Shown: positions 7,850 to 8,599 of the stretch, piece after piece
Numbering within the stretch: position 1 is the stretch's first letter
How the letters are laid out: each line of letters begins with the position of its first letter
NCBI GenBank assembly: GCA_964394585.1
Contig: CAYMYI010000152.1
Coordinates: 1-8,599 of the forward strand
Length of the DNA: 8,599 bases
Source of the DNA: CAYUJH01 sp964394585
Lineage (GTDB): Bacteria; Bacteroidota; Bacteroidia; Cytophagales; Flammeovirgaceae
Reading direction: 5' to 3'
Notes under the pieces: generated by a model
Told to the model about the DNA's origin: nothing
The model's database searches: none
Seen by the model: only the letters and a program-made list of their open reading frames with translations
Program-made: the position numbers and the translations under genes

Positions 7850-8560
7850 TTATGCTGTATTTTCAGTGTTTTCCATCTTTTCTTGAAAGCTTTTCGATAG
7901 CGCTGAAACCGTGCACGGAATGGAGCGCTCGGTGCAGGCTTGCTCTACCTGCTTTTGTAGGAAAAAAGTGGTAGAGTCGGGTAATCCGACTAGTTCCATA
8001 CGGACTTTCTTACCCTTTTTTAAACTTAATTCAATCGCCTTAAAGGGGAAATGCACACGATCTACCTCGTGAAAGTACACGCGTTTCGGTGGATTGATTC
8101 CCACCAAGCGAGCAAGCTTTATGAACTCTATTTTTACCCCGGTTTCGTAGTGATATTCTACATAGTTCGCGTTCATGGTAAAATAGCATACAGGGGGAAG
8201 TGTTAATTTTCCCGAACGTTCTAAAAAATATACCGCTCCACCCACAACCATAGAGGCTGCCACAAGGTAGTCGTCGGAGCCGAGCATATCGGCAAAGTAT
8301 CCCAACGTGATATATGCGACATCGAAAGCAGCAATGAGCTTTGGCCATTTGCCGGCAAAAAAGCGTTTTATGGCAGATTCTCCCGAATCCTCTTTCTTCT
8401 TTTTCTTCTTTTTTAGGAAAAAGAATTCGGGCATTATCATGTTCGCTGCTTTATGCTGCTGCAGAGGATCAAAGCGCACATAAACTTCTTCTTTGCTAGG
8501 TAGATTGCTATCATCAGTTTCTGCCATTTCTAAGATGTACTCTTCGTTAAATATACCCAT
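7850..8560 (-). CDS. Hypothetical membrane protein with poly-lysine run, two membrane segments and a PH-like C-terminal region
   Basis: A 236-residue protein that I do not recognise as a named family. N-terminal residues 1-45 are acidic to neutral and probably flexible. F46-F48 and L49 precede seven lysines (K50-K56). Two hydrophobic segments, about 75-92 and 97-113, are joined by a short D-x-x-x-x-D-D turn and would form a membrane hairpin; the lysine run and the basic tail put both ends in the cytoplasm. Residues 125-190 are alternating strands (about 158-192: K-R-V-Y-F-H-E-V, A-I-E-L-S-L, K-V-R-M-E-L), followed by a helix at about 197-212. This order resembles small bacterial PH-like domains behind membrane hairpins, but that is inference only. 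Start at ATG 8560; M12 is a possible alternative. No Shine-Dalgarno sequence is visible. It lies upstream of the giant gene in the same direction, but the 209-base gap argues against tight co-expression. A candidate -1 frameshift site lies in the lysine run. Confidence 0.85.
   Translation of the reverse strand: MGIFNEEYILEMAETDDSNLPSKEEVYVRFDPLQQHKAANMIMPEFFFLKKKKKKKEDSGESAIKRFFAGKWPKLIAAFDVAYITLGYFADMLGSDDYLVAASMVVGGAVYFLERSGKLTLPPVCYFTMNANYVEYHYETGVKIEFIKLARLVGINPPKRVYFHEVDRVHFPFKAIELSLKKGKKVRMELVGLPDSTTFFLQKQVEQACTERSIPCTVSALSKSFQEKMENTENTA
8376..8414 (-). promoter_or_regulatory. Candidate -1 frameshift signal: slippery heptamer plus hairpin inside the lysine run
   Basis: Codons L49-K50-K51 read CTA-AAA-AAG, so A-AAA-AAG (8414-8408) lies in the phase required for tandem -1 slippage, as in dnaX. 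Eighteen bases downstream is a perfect 5-bp stem GATTC/GAATC with a GGGA (GNRA-type) loop (8389-8376). The -1 frame stays open for 122 codons to a stop at 8042-8040. Against it: the spacing is longer than the usual 5-9 bases, no upstream Shine-Dalgarno-like stimulator is seen, and the shifted product is Cys/Arg-rich and unlike a natural protein. Lysine runs also produce this heptamer by chance. Confidence 0.25.
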
Positions 8561-8599
8561 AATTAATTATTTTGGGAATAATAGGAGTATCCCCCGACG

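Noticed and set aside
8040..8348. A 102-codon minus-strand frame inside the 236-residue gene
   Set aside because: It overlaps fully in the -1 frame and its Cys/Arg-rich product has no protein-like pattern. It is kept only as part of the frameshift finding.
8574..8595. Imperfect inverted repeat GGGAATA ... TATCCC upstream of the 236-residue gene
   Set aside because: The stem is short and bulged and has no adjacent T tract, so neither a terminator nor an operator can be supported.

Overview
The window looks like chromosomal DNA from a member of the Bacteroidota (Cytophagia, Saprospiria or Flavobacteriia type). This is inferred from four things: a giant secreted mosaic protein of beta-helix, LamG and Ig-like modules, a signal peptide ending in K-A-Q, AT-rich start regions without a Shine-Dalgarno sequence, and one upstream match to the Bacteroidota promoter box TAnnTTTG. 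No sequence search was possible, so the genus is left open.

Layout: both genes lie on the minus strand. Positions 1-7640 (89 % of the window) are one uninterrupted reading frame that begins at an ATG at 7640 and runs off the left edge after 2546 codons. I followed this frame through the window and re-checked it codon by codon at many points. It encodes an exported protein, in order: signal peptide (residues 1-27), right-handed beta-helix of the choice-of-anchor Q type (28-400), first strand-rich block opened by a W-x-D-P-x-x-W motif (404-823), LamG/concanavalin-like jelly-roll (824-1046), second beta-helix with a small Cys-containing domain (1047-1410), second W block (1411-2107), third W block (2108-2445), and the first of probably several Ig-like domains (from about 2446). 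The C-terminus, where a type IX secretion (T9SS) or gliding-type sorting domain would be expected, is outside the window.

Positions 7641-7849 are an AT-rich intergenic region with a candidate promoter and small inverted repeats. Positions 7850-8560 encode a 236-residue predicted inner-membrane protein of unknown function with a seven-lysine run, two membrane segments and a beta-rich cytoplasmic tail. Positions 8561-8599 are non-coding.

The two genes share orientation but are 209 bases apart with a candidate promoter between them, and nothing links their functions. No RNA gene, mobile element, CRISPR array or phage gene is visible. The many open frames on the plus strand are shadows of the giant gene. 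The points most worth a second look are the repeated W-block architecture and a correctly phased A-AAA-AAG slippery heptamer followed by a hairpin in the small gene.
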